A stretch of 64,000 nt of DNA from Polytrichum commune (GCA_950295325.1 OX485808.1:27674527-27738526), one strand, 5' to 3'. Positions 23,501 through 36,600 are shown, numbered from the stretch's first letter. The notes: a model not told the origin generated them from the letters alone. Translations and numbers: made by a program.

Positions 23501-26500
23501 CAATGTGGACCTGTGGGGATAGTGCCATATTGTACATTGTGATTTCTTATCCTCCAGAAATGGATTTCGCACGCAGACAGGAGACTGTACACGTCGGCGC
23601 ATTGTGGGCAATACTCCTCGAGAATTTGATGGGATGATATTTAGCTGAGATACTCCATGGGCCTTTAAGTTTCTCCCTGCAGTTGAAATACCTGGTAATT
23701 GTCCATCTGGCAAAATTGGAACTTCTGAAAAAGGAACAACCTCTTGACAACGATCTGGTGCGCAATTGTCCAGACAAACTGGTAGTCTCTTGATAGTATC
23801 TAGCCATTCAAAACAATAAAGTTAAGGAAATCTGCAATTACTGGAGTTTACAGATAGAAAATAATGAAAAAGAGTTCGAAAAGGATTCAAACCATCAAAC
23901 CAAGTCTTTAAGCAGCCTAATTCAGTCACTTATCTTAGGCTGTGTCTTAGTCATTTAAATGGTGTGTGGTTAGGTTTGGATCTAAGAACAGAGACCAAAA
24001 AGATAAGTGTTCAAAACAGATTGACCTACGTGCTCAATAGTCAACATAAAAAATGGGGGGGACCTATATGATCATTTTCAAGAGACACTGAATCTTCACT
24101 TTCATAATGACTAAGATACTCATATGAGCTCCAAAAAATATGAGGAAAATGGCTACATGCACAATTTGGGTATGCTAATCATCTTTGACTTATATCATGG
24201 TACGTATCCTACATGAAGTGGGTGCAGAGATAAAAGTGCCCATTTAAGACTGTTCATAATAAATGCATATGAAAGTCCATGACACCCAATAAATACCTGG
24301 AAACACCTGGACACTGGGCAAGTCTCTCATTGTCTAAATCAGGTTATTGGATAGCATTTTCTGCACATACTAGCTTCAAATTGGGGCCTCTCAGGGTTTC
24401 AAACCTGGACCACCATCACACTCGAACCTCAACCTCACCCACGTTGATATTAAATGTACAAAAAAGCCACAACAAATAGGAATATTTATGGCATACCAGG
24501 TCTAGGCCTTTTCATTCTCAATGGTGTCAATCCCCTTGGCGACTGGAGCCACCCTGCATTTTCCTGTAACTCAACATGATTAAGGGTAAAGATTCCATGA
24601 TTATTCTAGACTTCTTGAACCTGACAAGAGCCCCATAGGATTGAAGCTCTGCAAAATAGCATTAAAATAGCAGAGCCATATACAGAGCACTCATATGATG
24701 TTATCGTCACCTAGCCAATTACATGCACGTAGGCTGTGACCAAATGTGATATTAGTCATTTATTTACCTTGTTTTCAAGATCGACAGAAAACTGTTGTTC
24801 AATAGGAGTGATGAAGTCCGGTGTACTGCATGCACCCACATCACACACACTTTTTTGCATCAGTCCTTGAGGGTTTAGAACGCTCCAACTATAATAGAAT
24901 TATCCTTTCAACCCGAGCTTTGGCTGGAAGTTGGGTGTTATGCATACAAATACTTCATAACAGAAGGGATAACTGCATGTTCGATAAGTTTTTGGTCCAT
25001 GCTTGGAGGCAGTGTGGAGGTTTGAACAAAGAACTTTTTATATTGGTTCATTGAGAGCCAAACTCAATTTGGCTTGCCAAAAGGTGCTAAAATGAGTTTG
25101 ACCCCCAATGAACCGATATAGAATGGACTTCATTCAAACCTCCACAAAAACTTCCAAGCATGAACTGAAAATTTACCAAACACGGAAAGTTTTCTATGTA
25201 AAACAACCAACTCCTAACCAAATCTCCGGTCGAATTTAAGGAAAACTCTGGAAATTATGTGATAAACTGTGATATCAATGTTGCCCAGCATGTCATTAAT
25301 ATTTGTTGACGAAATATAAATTTGGATGCACATACTGTACAAACTTTATACATATAGAGGTAAATAGAATGGTTTCAGAAGAATGTGGACCACTTGTAAA
25401 TTGCACACCGAATGAAAGGAGTTGATGATTTATGTTAAGGTACTATATGAAAGGAGTCAAGAGAGGGGAGACATGGGAGGCTAGCACTGACAAGGACAGC
25501 ACATTGACAATTAATAATAATTAGGCTTCCATCAAAAGCTGGTGAACCAAAAAAGACCAAGACAATATGGAAAGTGAGAGCCTCGGTGATTAACACACCA
25601 AAAGAAATCCTGGCTGCAAATGTGCTCCAAAGGATTTTCCTGCTCCACGGCATCGCTGCTGGTCTGACTTGCATGTTCCTCCTGGAGATTGGAATTTCGA
25701 GGAGTGTGTAGACACACTTGACTCAGTTGCTGACTTAGAGCAAGCCCATTACACTGTGCCATTACAAATCCTCCCTGCAAAACATTGGAGATTAAGGTAA
25801 GCGGTCCTAATTTATTCGGTTACTCGTCTTAAATGGACACCTATATATATATTTGAGTGGTGTGTGGTTAGGTGTGGATCTAGTAACAGACATCAAAATG
25901 GCATCTTCATGTGTGACTACATCCTCAAAAACTTTGTTCACCATTCTAGGCTGAATTTCACAAATGTGGAAAATTTCATATTGAGGGAAAATATATTGAG
26001 GGAAAATATATTGAGGAAATATGGCAAATTATGGCTACGGGCATAATTTGGATATCCTAATCATCTCCCACTAATTGCATGTTTCACATCGCACGAGGAG
26101 TGGGTGCAAAGCTAAAAGTGTCCGTGCATTTCATTTCATGCGGAGAAAACCTTAAATAAAAAATACCCCTCGAGAAATTTAATGAAATGCAGATTTGAAG
26201 GACATAACTAAAAAATGTCTTGCCGTGCACGAGACTTATGCGGGTACAAATCCTACACCTCTCTGTGAAGGAGAAGCCTAAAACCTCGTCCAGATCGACT
26301 GGCAATGGATTTCTCAGCAACTATGACGACAAAAACCGTCCCGCTTTAATTAAACCACTGAGAATTTCCTTATACTAGCGCCTTATAAGTTTCCCACACA
26401 TTCTGCGCTTTCTTAATGATACTCGAAAATGCAACCCAGGAAAAAAAAATCTGATATGTGGGCATCCTGTAGTGACCTTGAAAATGGGACATAACTAAAA

Positions 26501-27689
26501 ATTCTCTTCCCATACACGAAAATGTGGGTACAAATTCTTAATCTCTCTTTAGAGGAAAGCTCCAAAAAACTCATCCAGTTCGACTATCAATGGAGTTCTC
26601 AGCAACTATGACTCCAAAATCCTCTCCCATTTTGATGAAAGCACTGAAAACTCCAACTACACATTCTCAGCGATCTTGATAACACACAGAAAATGCAACC
26701 CAGAAAAAATATCGGAGAAGTGGACAAAACTAAGAATTCTCTTCCTAGACGCGAAACTCATGTGGATACAAACAAATTCTTCACCTCGCTGTGAGAGAGA
26801 AACTCCAAAAAAACTCGTCTAGTTCGACTCGCGATAGAGTATTTAGCAACTATGACTCCATAAACCTTCCCATTTTGAATAAAAGCCAATGAAAAGCCAA
26901 ATCTTATCATTTCCCACATATTTTGAGCTATCTTAAGGACACTCGAAAATGCAACCCACAAAAACCTGTACTGAGGTAGACATGCCTAATTGAACACAAC
27001 AATAATCTGAACGCCTATCTTTAAGTGGTTTGTGGTTAGGTGTAAATCTAAGAACTGGCACAAAAAAACTTGTGTTTAAAAGAGATTAAACTATATGCTC
27101 AAAATATGCTAATAATTCTAGGTTCAATAATCAACATGATTGGGGGACCTATATGACTACTTAATGAACACAAGAATTTTCATTCAATAATAAACAAGAT
27201 ATTCATATGAGCTCCAAAAGTTATAAGGCAAACAGTTTCATGCACAATTTGGATTTGTTAATCATCTCACACTAATTGCATGTTTCATATCCTACAAGAA
27301 ATGGGTGCAAAGAGAAAAAGTATCTAAATAACACATTAAAGTCCCCTATACCATGAAAATGGGACATTACTAAGAATACTCCTCCAGTACACAAAAATGT
27401 GGGTACATAGTACTTACAAATTCTACACCTCTCTGTAAAAATGAGAAGCCTCAAAAACTCATCCAGTTCCATTGGCAATAATGTTTTCAGCCATTATGAC
27501 CCCAAAAAAATTCCATTTTTAGGAACTCCAAACACATACAATTGTCAGCTATCTTTAATTAACGACAACCAAAAATGCAAACCAGAAAGAAATGTGAGGT
27601 GCGACCACTCTGTAACTTACAGACCTTGGAATTGAGGCAGATTTTGCAACAACAGCCGGTGCTTCGAAACTACGCTTGTCTCCCACCAT
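19899..27689 (-). CDS. WEE1: WEE1-family cell-cycle checkpoint kinase
   Basis: WEE1 kinases place inhibitory phosphate on the conserved tyrosine of CDKs and delay division after DNA damage. Eleven exons join in phase with GT-AG introns: 27689-27621, 25774-25599, 24825-24768, 24563-24497, 23799-23536, 22872-22802, 22594-22485, 22307-22267, 21677-21523, 20920-20567 and 19997-19899, giving 487 codons. The N-terminal region has the plant WEE1 signature SQDFFCTPDFITP, split across exons 2 and 3. The kinase domain starts near residue 235, with glycine loop GHGNFSRV, lysine in YAVK, catalytic HLDLKPDN (~352-359), DFG (~371) and GDARYMPLEIL. An in-frame TAA just upstream of the ATG supports the start. 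An alternative last exon lies at 19,291-19,413. Introns carry several repeat insertions. The reading is firm; expression was not assessed. Confidence 0.93.
23935..24245 (+). repeat. Dispersed repeat family R, in WEE1 intron 4
   Basis: A ~310-bp repeat from 'ggtgtgtggttaggtttgga' to 'gaagtgggtgcagagataaa'. Copies in the same orientation lie at 25,845-26,125 and 27,008-27,325, and inverted ones at about 28,140-28,440 and 29,740-29,990. The repeat includes a G-run followed by 'acctatatga' and the 'agctccaaaa' block. Non-coding, MITE-like. Confidence 0.6.
25845..26125 (+). repeat. Dispersed repeat family R, in WEE1 intron 1
   Basis: Second copy of family R, with 'gtggtgtgtggttaggtgtg' at one end and 'gcatgtttcacatcgcacga' at the other. 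The middle is altered and includes two tandem 'attgagggaaaatat' units. Confidence 0.55.
26200..27600. repeat. Degenerate ~240-bp tandem units in WEE1 intron 1
   Basis: About four units (near 26,205-26,465, 26,475-26,715, 26,715-26,970 and 27,355-27,600) share the order 'gggacataactaa', 'gggtacaaattct', 'cctctctgt', 'aactcatccagttcgact', 'tctcagcaactatgactcc' and 'aaatgcaacccag'. The last unit ends next to the exon 1 donor, so the array looks like serial duplication of the 5' end of intron 1. A family R repeat separates units three and four. Confidence 0.65.
27008..27325 (+). repeat. Dispersed repeat family R, third intronic copy
   Basis: Matches family R from 'gtggtttgtggttaggtgta' to 'acaagaaatgggtgcaaaga'. 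It lies inside the intron 1 tandem array and so probably inserted after at least part of that array formed. Confidence 0.6.
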
Positions 27690-27927
27690 CCACACACGAA
27701 ATTACTCTTCCTGCAACAAAAGCTCCACCGCTACTACCTACCGAACGCAATGCAGCACTGCAACGAATTGAAGCTGCTTTCTATCAGCTTCGCACATGAG
27801 TCAAGCTCGCACCAGGGATTACTGAGCTTGCGAGTCCGAGACCCAAATTGTTGCAATCTGTTTGCTGAGTTTCGGAGTTGGGCCTTGTTGGGAGGAATCT
27901 TTGGGGAGCTTTGAAAAGACAGAGAGG

Positions 27928-27939
27928 TTTGGCGCCAAA
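27928..27939. promoter_or_regulatory. E2F-like site upstream of WEE1
   Basis: TTTGGCGCCAAA is a perfect 12-bp palindrome containing back-to-back E2F half sites (TTTGGCGC). It lies about 240 bp upstream of the WEE1 ATG, within likely promoter or 5' leader. E2F/DP control would fit S-phase expression of a checkpoint kinase. Binding is inferred, not shown. Confidence 0.6.
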
Positions 27940-28139
27940 AGGAACAGGGGAAGCGCGGGGCGTCAATGGCACACTAAGCAACGGCGGTCGTGGTGATAGG
28001 GTCCATGTCAGAGAGGGGCCCACGTGAATAGGATTTGCCCCTGTACCCGAGCCTCGTCCTATCACCGAGAGTTGACCGGACGAGTAGGTATAAACAAAAG
28101 GTAGACACATGTTACTGTTTAAACTTTTCTCTTTGCACC

Positions 28140-30346
28140 CACTTTTCGGAGGACATGGAACATGCAATTAGTGTGGGATGATTAGCAAATCCAAATCGTG
28201 TCCGTAGTCATTTGCCTCATAATTTCTGGAGCTCATATGAAAATCTTATTTATTAGCAAAGTGAAGATGCTTGTGGTCTTTGAGTGGTCATATAAGTTCC
28301 CCCCGCCCCCCCCCCCCCCAATCATGCTAACTATTGAGCATGAAACGGTTAGCATACATTGAGCACAAAGTCCAATTTGTCTCAAACATGTCTTTTTGGT
28401 GTTCAATTTTGGATCCATGCTTAATCACGCCACTCAAATACATGTGTTAAATTTATTTTTATGTTCGATTTAGGCACGCCTCCTTAAGATAGGTGGGTCT
28501 TAAATAGCATATATAGAGCACAAAGTCCAATTTGTCTCGAACATGTTTTTTGGTGTTCAATTTTGGATCCATGCTTAACCATACCACTCAAATGTAGGTG
28601 TTCGAATTATTGTTATGTTCAATATAGGCACGCCTCCTTAAGATGGGTGGGTTTTAAATAGTTTTTTTTTTCCAACTAGACCACTTCTCCTACCCATGGG
28701 GTGCACCTTTCATAACATGTATGAGTATACGTGAGTGCACAAAAGGTGTGTTAATTTGAACTCTTCCGTAATGTATAGATATGCTACACAAATTATAACT
28801 CATAGTTATGTACATGTATGGAGGACCTGTAGAAAATATACAACATATGCACTTGTATGGTAGGGTCACTTAGTGAGGCTTATTTGTTTGGAAGTATGCA
28901 AGATGATGGAGGAGTGTGATTGTGATCATACCTTGATTGATAATTAAAGTGCACAAAGATGGTAACAAGTTGGAGAAGACAATTCAAACATGTGCAAGGT
29001 TGTTGTCATAGAGACATAAGTGATGCAGTCGCATGTTGAAAACGATTTACATACAGATGCAGAGTTGCAAAGTGAGCTTCGACATGCCTTGGAGGTTCTA
29101 ATCAACAAACGTACAAATATTGAAATGCCCTCTCAATCCAATGTGAAGTTCATTATGGCTTATATAGAGGTATGGGAGTCTAGAGTTTCGAAAATACACT
29201 TGTTAATCAATTGAATGGCAATCCAACTTTATCTAAAAATTGATCGGTGCTCTAAACTACATAGCAAACTATGCTACCAAGAATCCTATTGGATAACTTT
29301 ATCGATGACTAAAATGCCGTGTAATTGCTCTTTGCGCTTCCTCCATTATATCATAAATTTGAATATAATGCACCATGTCCAAAGTATCAAGGACATGTGC
29401 GGAATGGATAATGAAAAAAAATGTCTTGAATTAAGGCTATCATATTATATATGAAGTTCAAATGGGGCCTAAACTCCTCACCACCACAAATCATGATACT
29501 GTGTTAAATCTCGGTTCATTATTATTCAAAAGAATATTTAGATTCATATGTTCATTACTACATATGAATGTATCATAAAAAAATGTATACATAGTGTTGC
29601 TTGTAAATTGATCATTGAAATTGTATGTGTGTTGCTTGAATTCACAAAAATATTTGTATATAAGGGTTTTTTTAAGAGTAAGTTGCAAATGCACGTGGTT
29701 CTTGGTTCTTAATAAATGACGCACCACCAAGTTCTCCTGGGACAATAAACACTTCATTAGTACAATATGGTTAGCAAATCCAAATCGAAGTTGTAGCCAT
29801 TTTCCTCATAATTTTTAAAGTTCAAACGATTATCTTATTCGTCACCAAAGTGAAGATCATGTGCTCATTAAATGGTCAAACACTCATCCCTTCCCTCCCC
29901 CCCCCCCTAATTAAGTTGACTGTCGAACCCTAAATGGTTATCATACTTTGAGCTCATGGTTCACCATATGTCTTTTTGATATTCATTCTTTGAGTCTCTC
30001 TATCCATTTACCATTCAGAACAGGTTTGATTAATATAAGTAATTGTATTAGGCACATCTATATTGAAGGAGATGCATGGACTAATGTTGTAGAGGTTAAC
30101 AATGTAAACGGGATTGGGAACACCGAGATTATTGTTGGGAACACATCTTGATTTGGGTGCTTGTTGTCTAACTAATGTTAAATTAATACCTTGTGTTTCC
30201 ACCATATATGTATACTACCCCGTCATGTTTTACATCACTTTGAATATCTATGCGCATTGAATATATACTTAGGTACAATGTTGCACATTTAGTATTGTGG
30301 GCTAAAAGTTAGCATGGGTACACATAACTGTGACTTAATTGTAATG
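28140..30346. other. Intergenic with repeats; no gene seen
   Basis: Contains inverted copies of family R (about 28,140-28,440 and 29,740-29,990), each with a long C-run (near 28,302-28,319 and 29,897-29,907). A ~155-bp tandem duplication (28,361-28,515 and 28,516-28,667) repeats the 'gagcacaaagtccaatttgt' block. Open frames around 28,980-29,450 lack any motif. Confidence 0.55.
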
Positions 30347-30922
30347 TACTATACCGTTTATGCTATTTAGTGCCATGTGCACTATGTGTGAAGGGCCTAC
30401 ACTACATGCCTAGAGGTCTCAAATTGTCACATATGCTAATTGCCAATGTGATATCATTTGTCAATATAAGTAATTATTTTTTAGTGAAAATTTATCTACG
30501 TGTTGACATTAGCGTAACACATTTGGGAGTACTTGAGATGATAGGTTTGTGTTTTAGTATGCATGGGGAACATATTATTGAATATACTAATGGCAAAGTG
30601 TCAGGTGTTTACAATTTTGTATGCAAGAGGAAGATACATTTTTGAAGTGTCAGTTTGTTTATATCTCGAGGATATTGATGTCAAGTGTCATTTGTGTATA
30701 CTTTAGTCAACTTGTATAGCATTGTGTTACATAGGCATATGTCTCATAACATTGTTGAATGTACTCATGCCAAGATATTAGTGAGCACACTTGAATGCCA
30801 AGTGTCATGAGATGACACTAATGATGAAGTTGTCAATCATTAGTGTAACCTAGCATACACATCTCAATAGGGTAGTTGACATTATTATGCATGTGCCACT
30901 AGATACCATAAATGGTTTAGTA
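30347..30922. mobile_element. CACTA-like TIR element, copy 2
   Basis: Diverged copy of 4,174-4,727. The left end is TACTATACCGTTTATGCTAT and the right end, inverted, is TACTAAACCATTTATGGTAT. Its interior shares 'catgcctagagg', 'catgccaagatatta' and 'gtgtaacctagcata'. A hAT element inserted only a few bases beyond its right end. Confidence 0.5.
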
Positions 30923-30932
30923 TGGGCTCGTG

Positions 30933-31943
30933 CAGGGGTGTTTTTTCACAAGGTCCCTAACATGTCTAGGGACATGTTCATAAAAAAAAACATTTCTAGT
31001 GGATGGGTTCTTAGAAAATGAACCGGTTTTGGGACGTGTCAAATTCACTTTGGACGGGTTCTAAAAATAACATGTAAGGCTCAAATATCTACTCATACAT
31101 TGACCCAACAACTTACAAGCTCAACCCTGCAATTTGCTAGGGTTTAACTCGAATTGATAGGAATTTTCTGCACAGCCCTCGAATCTGCACTCAACCCACA
31201 ACAAAAGAGAGGAATAAGACTCTCAAGATTTAGGATGCTAATGAATCGAACATATGCAACTGAAAGCTAAAGCAACTGAGAGACCGGTGAGAGATAACTT
31301 GATTGCAGTCGTCAAATGAACCAGTTGAGTTTGAGAAAACACCTGTTGAAGTTCAAGATTGTAGGAGAAGATTGTTCCAGCGGCACTCTTCAACTTCTTG
31401 AATTCGAGTTAGTTTCAAATGAACCGGTTGAGTTTGAGAAAACACCTGTTGAAGTTCAAGATTGCAGGAGGAGATTGTTCCAGCGGCACTCTCCAACATC
31501 TTGAATTCGAGTTAGTTTCAAATGAACCGGTTGAGTTTGAGTGACTGAGTCTGAGTTACTGAGTCTAGTTCAGTTTCTCTGAACTAGTTTGTGGACAAAT
31601 AGACAAAATGGGGCAGTGGCAGGCTGGCAAATTGGTAATTATAATAGAAAAAACATAAATGAACGAAGATAGTAAGATACTATTGTTTCCAAGTGGCAAG
31701 TGCACCAATCACATGCCAACATCTTTCGGGTTATCTTTATCGATTTGTTTTTTCCTTTAACCTTTTCATGGACGGGTTGGTTTAGAAATTACCGGTTTTG
31801 GGACGGGTTGTTTTTTCTTCAACCTTTCCATGGACGGGTTGGTTTTGAAATTACCGGTTTTGGGACGGGTTGCAATTTTTTTGCCTTTCAATTCGAGGTT
31901 TTGGGACGTGGACGGGTAAAACCTTTGTGAAAAAACAGCCCTG
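30933..31943. mobile_element. Non-autonomous hAT element, copy 1
   Basis: The ends are CAGGGGTGTTTTTTCACAAG (left) and, inverted, CAGGGCTGTTTTTTCACAAA (right). Perfect 8-bp duplications GGCTCGTG lie at 30,925-30,932 and 31,944-31,951. CAGGG ends plus an 8-bp TSD define hAT. Subterminal regions repeat 'gacgggtt' and 'aaaccggt'-like motifs, probable transposase-binding sites. The interior carries an inverted family E fragment, itself tandemly duplicated (31,310-31,560). There is no transposase. It is related to 42,590-43,804 in opposite orientation. Confidence 0.9.
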
Positions 31944-31951
31944 GGCTCGTG

Positions 31952-32400
31952 CTATGGCACCTGTGTGTGCATATGACACATCATTGGTAATCTTGGACCC
32001 ATGGTCCCTCTACACCACCACCACAATGTCTTTTGTATATAGAAGTTTGGGTTGAAAAGTAGGTTGGCTTATACGTCATTAAAATATTAATCTTAAAAAT
32101 ATAAAATGATAAAGTGTTAAATAACTACTTATATTTTGGGTATAAGGTTGATAATATATTGTTATTATATTTCTCAAACCCAGTAAATTACAGTACATGT
32201 CGATGATGAATGCAGGAAACAGAATTCATCCACAAAGATTCATCCAAAAATAACATCCAAATGAGACGAAGCCCGGAACGCCCTCCGAGGAAGCAAGGCA
32301 GGCCCTTCCACGCGGGGAGGGTTTCGTTGATCGCTCTAACAAAAGTGTCGCGATGATTTTTAGCAAGTTGGCCGACCGTGATTTCGCAGCGACACTTAAC
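31952..32400. other. Intergenic, upstream of TAF6
   Basis: Short AT-rich spacer, becoming GC-rich from about 32,260. No gene is supported. It probably includes the TAF6 promoter. Confidence 0.4.
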
Positions 32401-33600
32401 TTACGCTCGATGTTTTGCTCGAGTACCGCATGCACAAAATTGTCCAGATGCCGGCAGCGTGAATCTTTCAAGCTTACTCTGCCGCTCCGCCACTCCAAAA
32501 CCTCTATGTAGTCCCCAAAAACAGAACCCTCTGCTAGGGTTACAAAACAATGTTCTGCAAACTAATCGCCATGGCAAAATAACTTGCGAGAATGCTCCTG
32601 GCTGTCTATGGTTGTGAGGTGGAGGGAATTTGAGCAGCAGCGATGAGTATTATACCGAAGGACACCATCCATGTCATTGCAGAGAGCATTGGCATTAGCA
32701 ATTTGCCCGACGATGTGGCCGCTGCGCTTGCGCCCGATGTCGAGTACCGGATGCGCGAAATTATGCAGGTACTGCTATCATTAAATCATTTTAAGCCTAC
32801 CTTGCCACTTCGGTACTTGGAAGGCCTGTTGGTAGTGGAGACAAGAGCGATGCTAGGGTTTTGCAGAACACGTTGTTGTGGCAAACTTCTCGTTATTGCA
32901 AAATGGCGTGTGAGAATGCTCTCGTCTAATATTCTTGAGAAAATCTTATTGAAATTCATGGGAGGAATGTTGTTTGGTTCTTCGACTGTAGCGAATTTTG
33001 TGGCCTTTAATCGTAGTCGAGCGTTGAACGAAGTCCTAATTTCTTTTCATGGCGAATTTCTTGAGCCTACTCTGTCATTCCGGTATTCGGAAGGCCTGTT
33101 GGTAGTCGAGACAGCGAGCTGCTAGGGTTTTACAGAACATGATGTTGTTGCAAACTAGTCGTCATTGCAAAAGAGCCTGTGAGAGTGCGCTTTTATTTTT
33201 GCGGCTCGGAGCTGCTGGTGTTCAATATCCATCCTAATTCTTGAGAAAATCTCATTGAAATTCATGAGAGGAGTGTTATATGCTTCTAGGACTGTTGCGA
33301 ATTTGTGCATTACTGCATGTGCGGATTCATGCAGGTAACTGGTGTTGTTGAACTTTTTTAAGACGACTCTGCCACTTCGATACTTGGAAGGACTGTTAGT
33401 CGAGACAGAGCATTGCTAGGGTTTGAAAACATGATGTTGCAAAGTAGTCGTCATTGCAAAATACCTTTGTTAGAATGCTCTGTTGTTTATCCGCTCGGAG
33501 CTCCTGGGGTCTAATATTTAGCCTAATTCTTGAGATTATTTTATTCAAATTCCCATGAAGAATGTTATGTGCTTCTCGGATAGTTGTGAATTCGTGGATT
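32400..33600. repeat. Tandem degenerate copies of TAF6 exon 1 region
   Basis: About four units of ~300 bp surround and follow TAF6 exon 1. Shared marks are 'tcgagtaccg...atgc..aaatt...cag' (exon 1 end), 'ctctgccacttcggtacttg', 'gaaggcctgttggtagt', 'tgctagggttt', 'agaacatgatgttg' and 'cgtcattgcaaaa'. The unit near 32,400-32,640 precedes the real exon and contains a frame-broken relic of it. Units near 33,060 and 33,340 lie in intron 1. Only the 32,643-32,768 copy encodes an intact histone-fold start. Confidence 0.7.
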
Positions 33601-36600
33601 TTTATCGTAGTTGAGCGATAAAAAGATTTAACCTTTCAACTCAATAGGACATTTAGTCGGGAGTTTGTCCCCTGTGATTTTCCATTGATCGTTTTGCATA
33701 CAATAGTAATAATTATTTTCCGCTTGTACTGCATGCTCTGAGGTAGTGTTTGAATTTGAATGGAGAGGTAACTTATTTTGGTTCTTTGAGGGCCAAACTA
33801 TAGCACTTATTGTCTAAATGCCTAAATGAGTTTGACCCTCAATGAACCGATATAGAGTGTTCATCTTCGTTCAAACCTCCACACTACCTCCAAGCATGCA
33901 CCAAAAATTTATCGAACATGAATAGTGATGTATGCAGAAGAACCAACTCCTAACCAAAAGTCATGTTGAGTTGGAGGAGAACCCTAATGAAGCCCTAGAG
34001 TTTATACAGTAAGGAGTGTTGTATCAGATCAGTACTTTGGGGTTTTGAGAGGGGTGGGGTTTCTCATGTAGCTTTGGAGTGGCATTGCAGGAGGCAATTA
34101 AGTGCATGCGGCACTCGAAGAGGTCAATCCTCACAACCGATGATGTCAACAGTGCCTTAAGTCTTCGGAACGTTGAGGTACTAACTTTTGACTAGAGATG
34201 TTGCATGCAGGGAGTAGATTGGCCAGAACCTAGCACAGGGTTTATGTGAGGGTTTTGCAGATTACAAAAGCTTAGAACATGTATAGTTTATTTCAAACAA
34301 TGTGGCAATTCAAGTATGTACCACGCTCATGACTGTTACATAAAGGTGCCAGATTTTTTATGTAAAGTTGAAAGTTTTGTAGTGTCTGCTTTCTTGTGGA
34401 TGTGGAATTTAATCTCATTCCTTGAAGTTTTGATCACCTTGCAGCCCTTGTATGGGTTTGCATCAGGGGACCCTTTGAGGTTCCGCAGGGCCTTAGGTCA
34501 TTCGGACTTATTTTATGTGGAGGACATTGATCTCGAATTTAAAGAGGTACCATTTCTTCCTACTTGGACATATTGAATTCTGACAAAAAATCTATCTTCT
34601 AAGTGACCAGTTGTCTTCTATGAGAAGAGAACCTTGAATTGAAGTGGCTATACTTGTATCACTGACAACCTCATTTCTGTAATCTGCCTATATTTAAATG
34701 ATGATGAAATAAGTACTTTGGTGTGCTCGACATCATGGTTGGACAATATGTACTTTGTGAGTTTTATGTCAAGTATTTATGTTAATACTAGCAGACTGTT
34801 TTATGCATAGAAAAGGGATCTCTCATCTGTGGGGTATGATGCCTCTAATCTTCTTCTCATCCATTTTCTCATCTCCCTTCACTTGTTTCAGATAGTTGAT
34901 GCTCCGCTTCCCAAAGCCCCATTAGACACATCAGTTGTTGCTCACTGGCTCGCTGTGGAGGGCGTTCAACCTGCCATTCCAGAAAATGCTCCTGTTGAAA
35001 GTGAGATGCTCATAGTTCTCCACTTGAGTATGTCCACTTAAATTGTGTATTGGAAATTTGCCAAGGGTTTGCAAAATCTGTTGGTACTTGTATTGTGTGA
35101 TCATTTTGGTTACTAGATAAAGTCAACTTATTCTCCTGCTGTACCATGTGGGACTCTTTGTTTGCCAGGTCTTTCAGTTCCCCAAGAGCCCAAGAGAGGG
35201 GATAGCCAAGCTGGCCCTCGGAAGGAAGATGATAGTGCTGTTGATGTGAAACCTCCTGTCAAGCATGTCCTTTCTAAAGAACTCCAGGTGGGATTTTGTT
35301 CTTTGATTTGTGCTCATCACACTGATTGCACATAAACCAACCTCTGAATACACTACTTAATATGTTGTTCTCTTATTACTGCAGCTCTACTTTGAAAAGA
35401 TCACGGAGCTTGTTGTAACAGGCGGTGATACTCAACTTTTACGAGATGCTTTTGTCAGTTTGGCGAGTGACTCAGGCCTTCATCCACTCGTCCCTTATTT
35501 CACCCAATTTGTGGCAGATGAGGTATTGATCTGCCTTCAACTGCTTTTTGGTTGTCATAGTGAATAATCTCGACAAGGTCAATGCACAATTGAAGCACTC
35601 TTACTCCATCTATCAATTTTAGAGTGCTTGTTCCAGGTATTTGTAAAGAGTCCTAGATAAACATCTGAAACATGTCCTTTAAACCAAGGACTTACTCTTT
35701 ATTACAAAAAAACAACACCTGTCTGATGAACTTTATACTTTATTGTTGGGAGATTGTGCTTGCAGGTTACGCGCAGCCTGGATGACTTCCCATTGCTTTT
35801 TTCATTGATGCGGCTTGTGCAAAGCTTGTTGTTGAATTCCCACATACATATTGAACTCTATGTAAGTCTTAACCTTTTGATTGTTACTCCTCAATTTTGA
35901 CGAGGATGAGTTTGTCAACACATTGTATATTGCGTTCTACATAATCTCCATCTATCAGTTTACCTATGTTACATAAGCAGATTCCATCTTTCAAGGAAGC
36001 GTTTCCACTTTGGTAATGTTTTTTTGCATGTATATGGTAGTTGCACCAGCTGATGCCTTCAGTCATAACATGCTTGGTGGCTAAGCGCCTGGGTGGCAAG
36101 GCTGTTGAAAATCACTGGGAACTTCGTGATTTCACTGCAAGTCTTGTTGCTTTCATCTGCAAAAGGTACTCTCTCTCTTCTCTGTATTGCTTGTAGGGAG
36201 CAGACCATTTCTTAAAAGAGCACTGCAAGATTGCTAGACTCATATTTGTGAGTGGCTTGAGGAGATGAGTTTGTGTTTCAAGATTTTGTCTGACGCTTGG
36301 CTGCTTTTCCATCACAAGATTTACCTCAGAATCTGATAATGGATAATTCCTCTAGGTTTGGTCGTGTCTACCACAACTTGCAACCGCGCGTTACTAAAAC
36401 ACTACTACATGCATTCATGGACCCTAAAAGAGCATTGACGCAGCATTATGGTGCAGTTCGAGGACTGGCTGCTCTTGGGTCTCGTGTGGTATAAACTTCA
36501 ACATCGCCGGCATTGAAAATTTCTGCATAATTGGTGTAATTGTAGAGTGTCATTGAGGTGACTTGGCTACCTGTATCCAGGGATGCACAGTTTGTGGTGA

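Noticed and set aside
32643-33125. Uninterrupted 160-codon plus-strand frame starting at the TAF6 ATG
   Set aside because: Only the first 42 codons match TAF6. Beyond 32,768 the frame reads through a GT donor into the duplicated intron sequence. The histone fold continues at 34,091 in phase.
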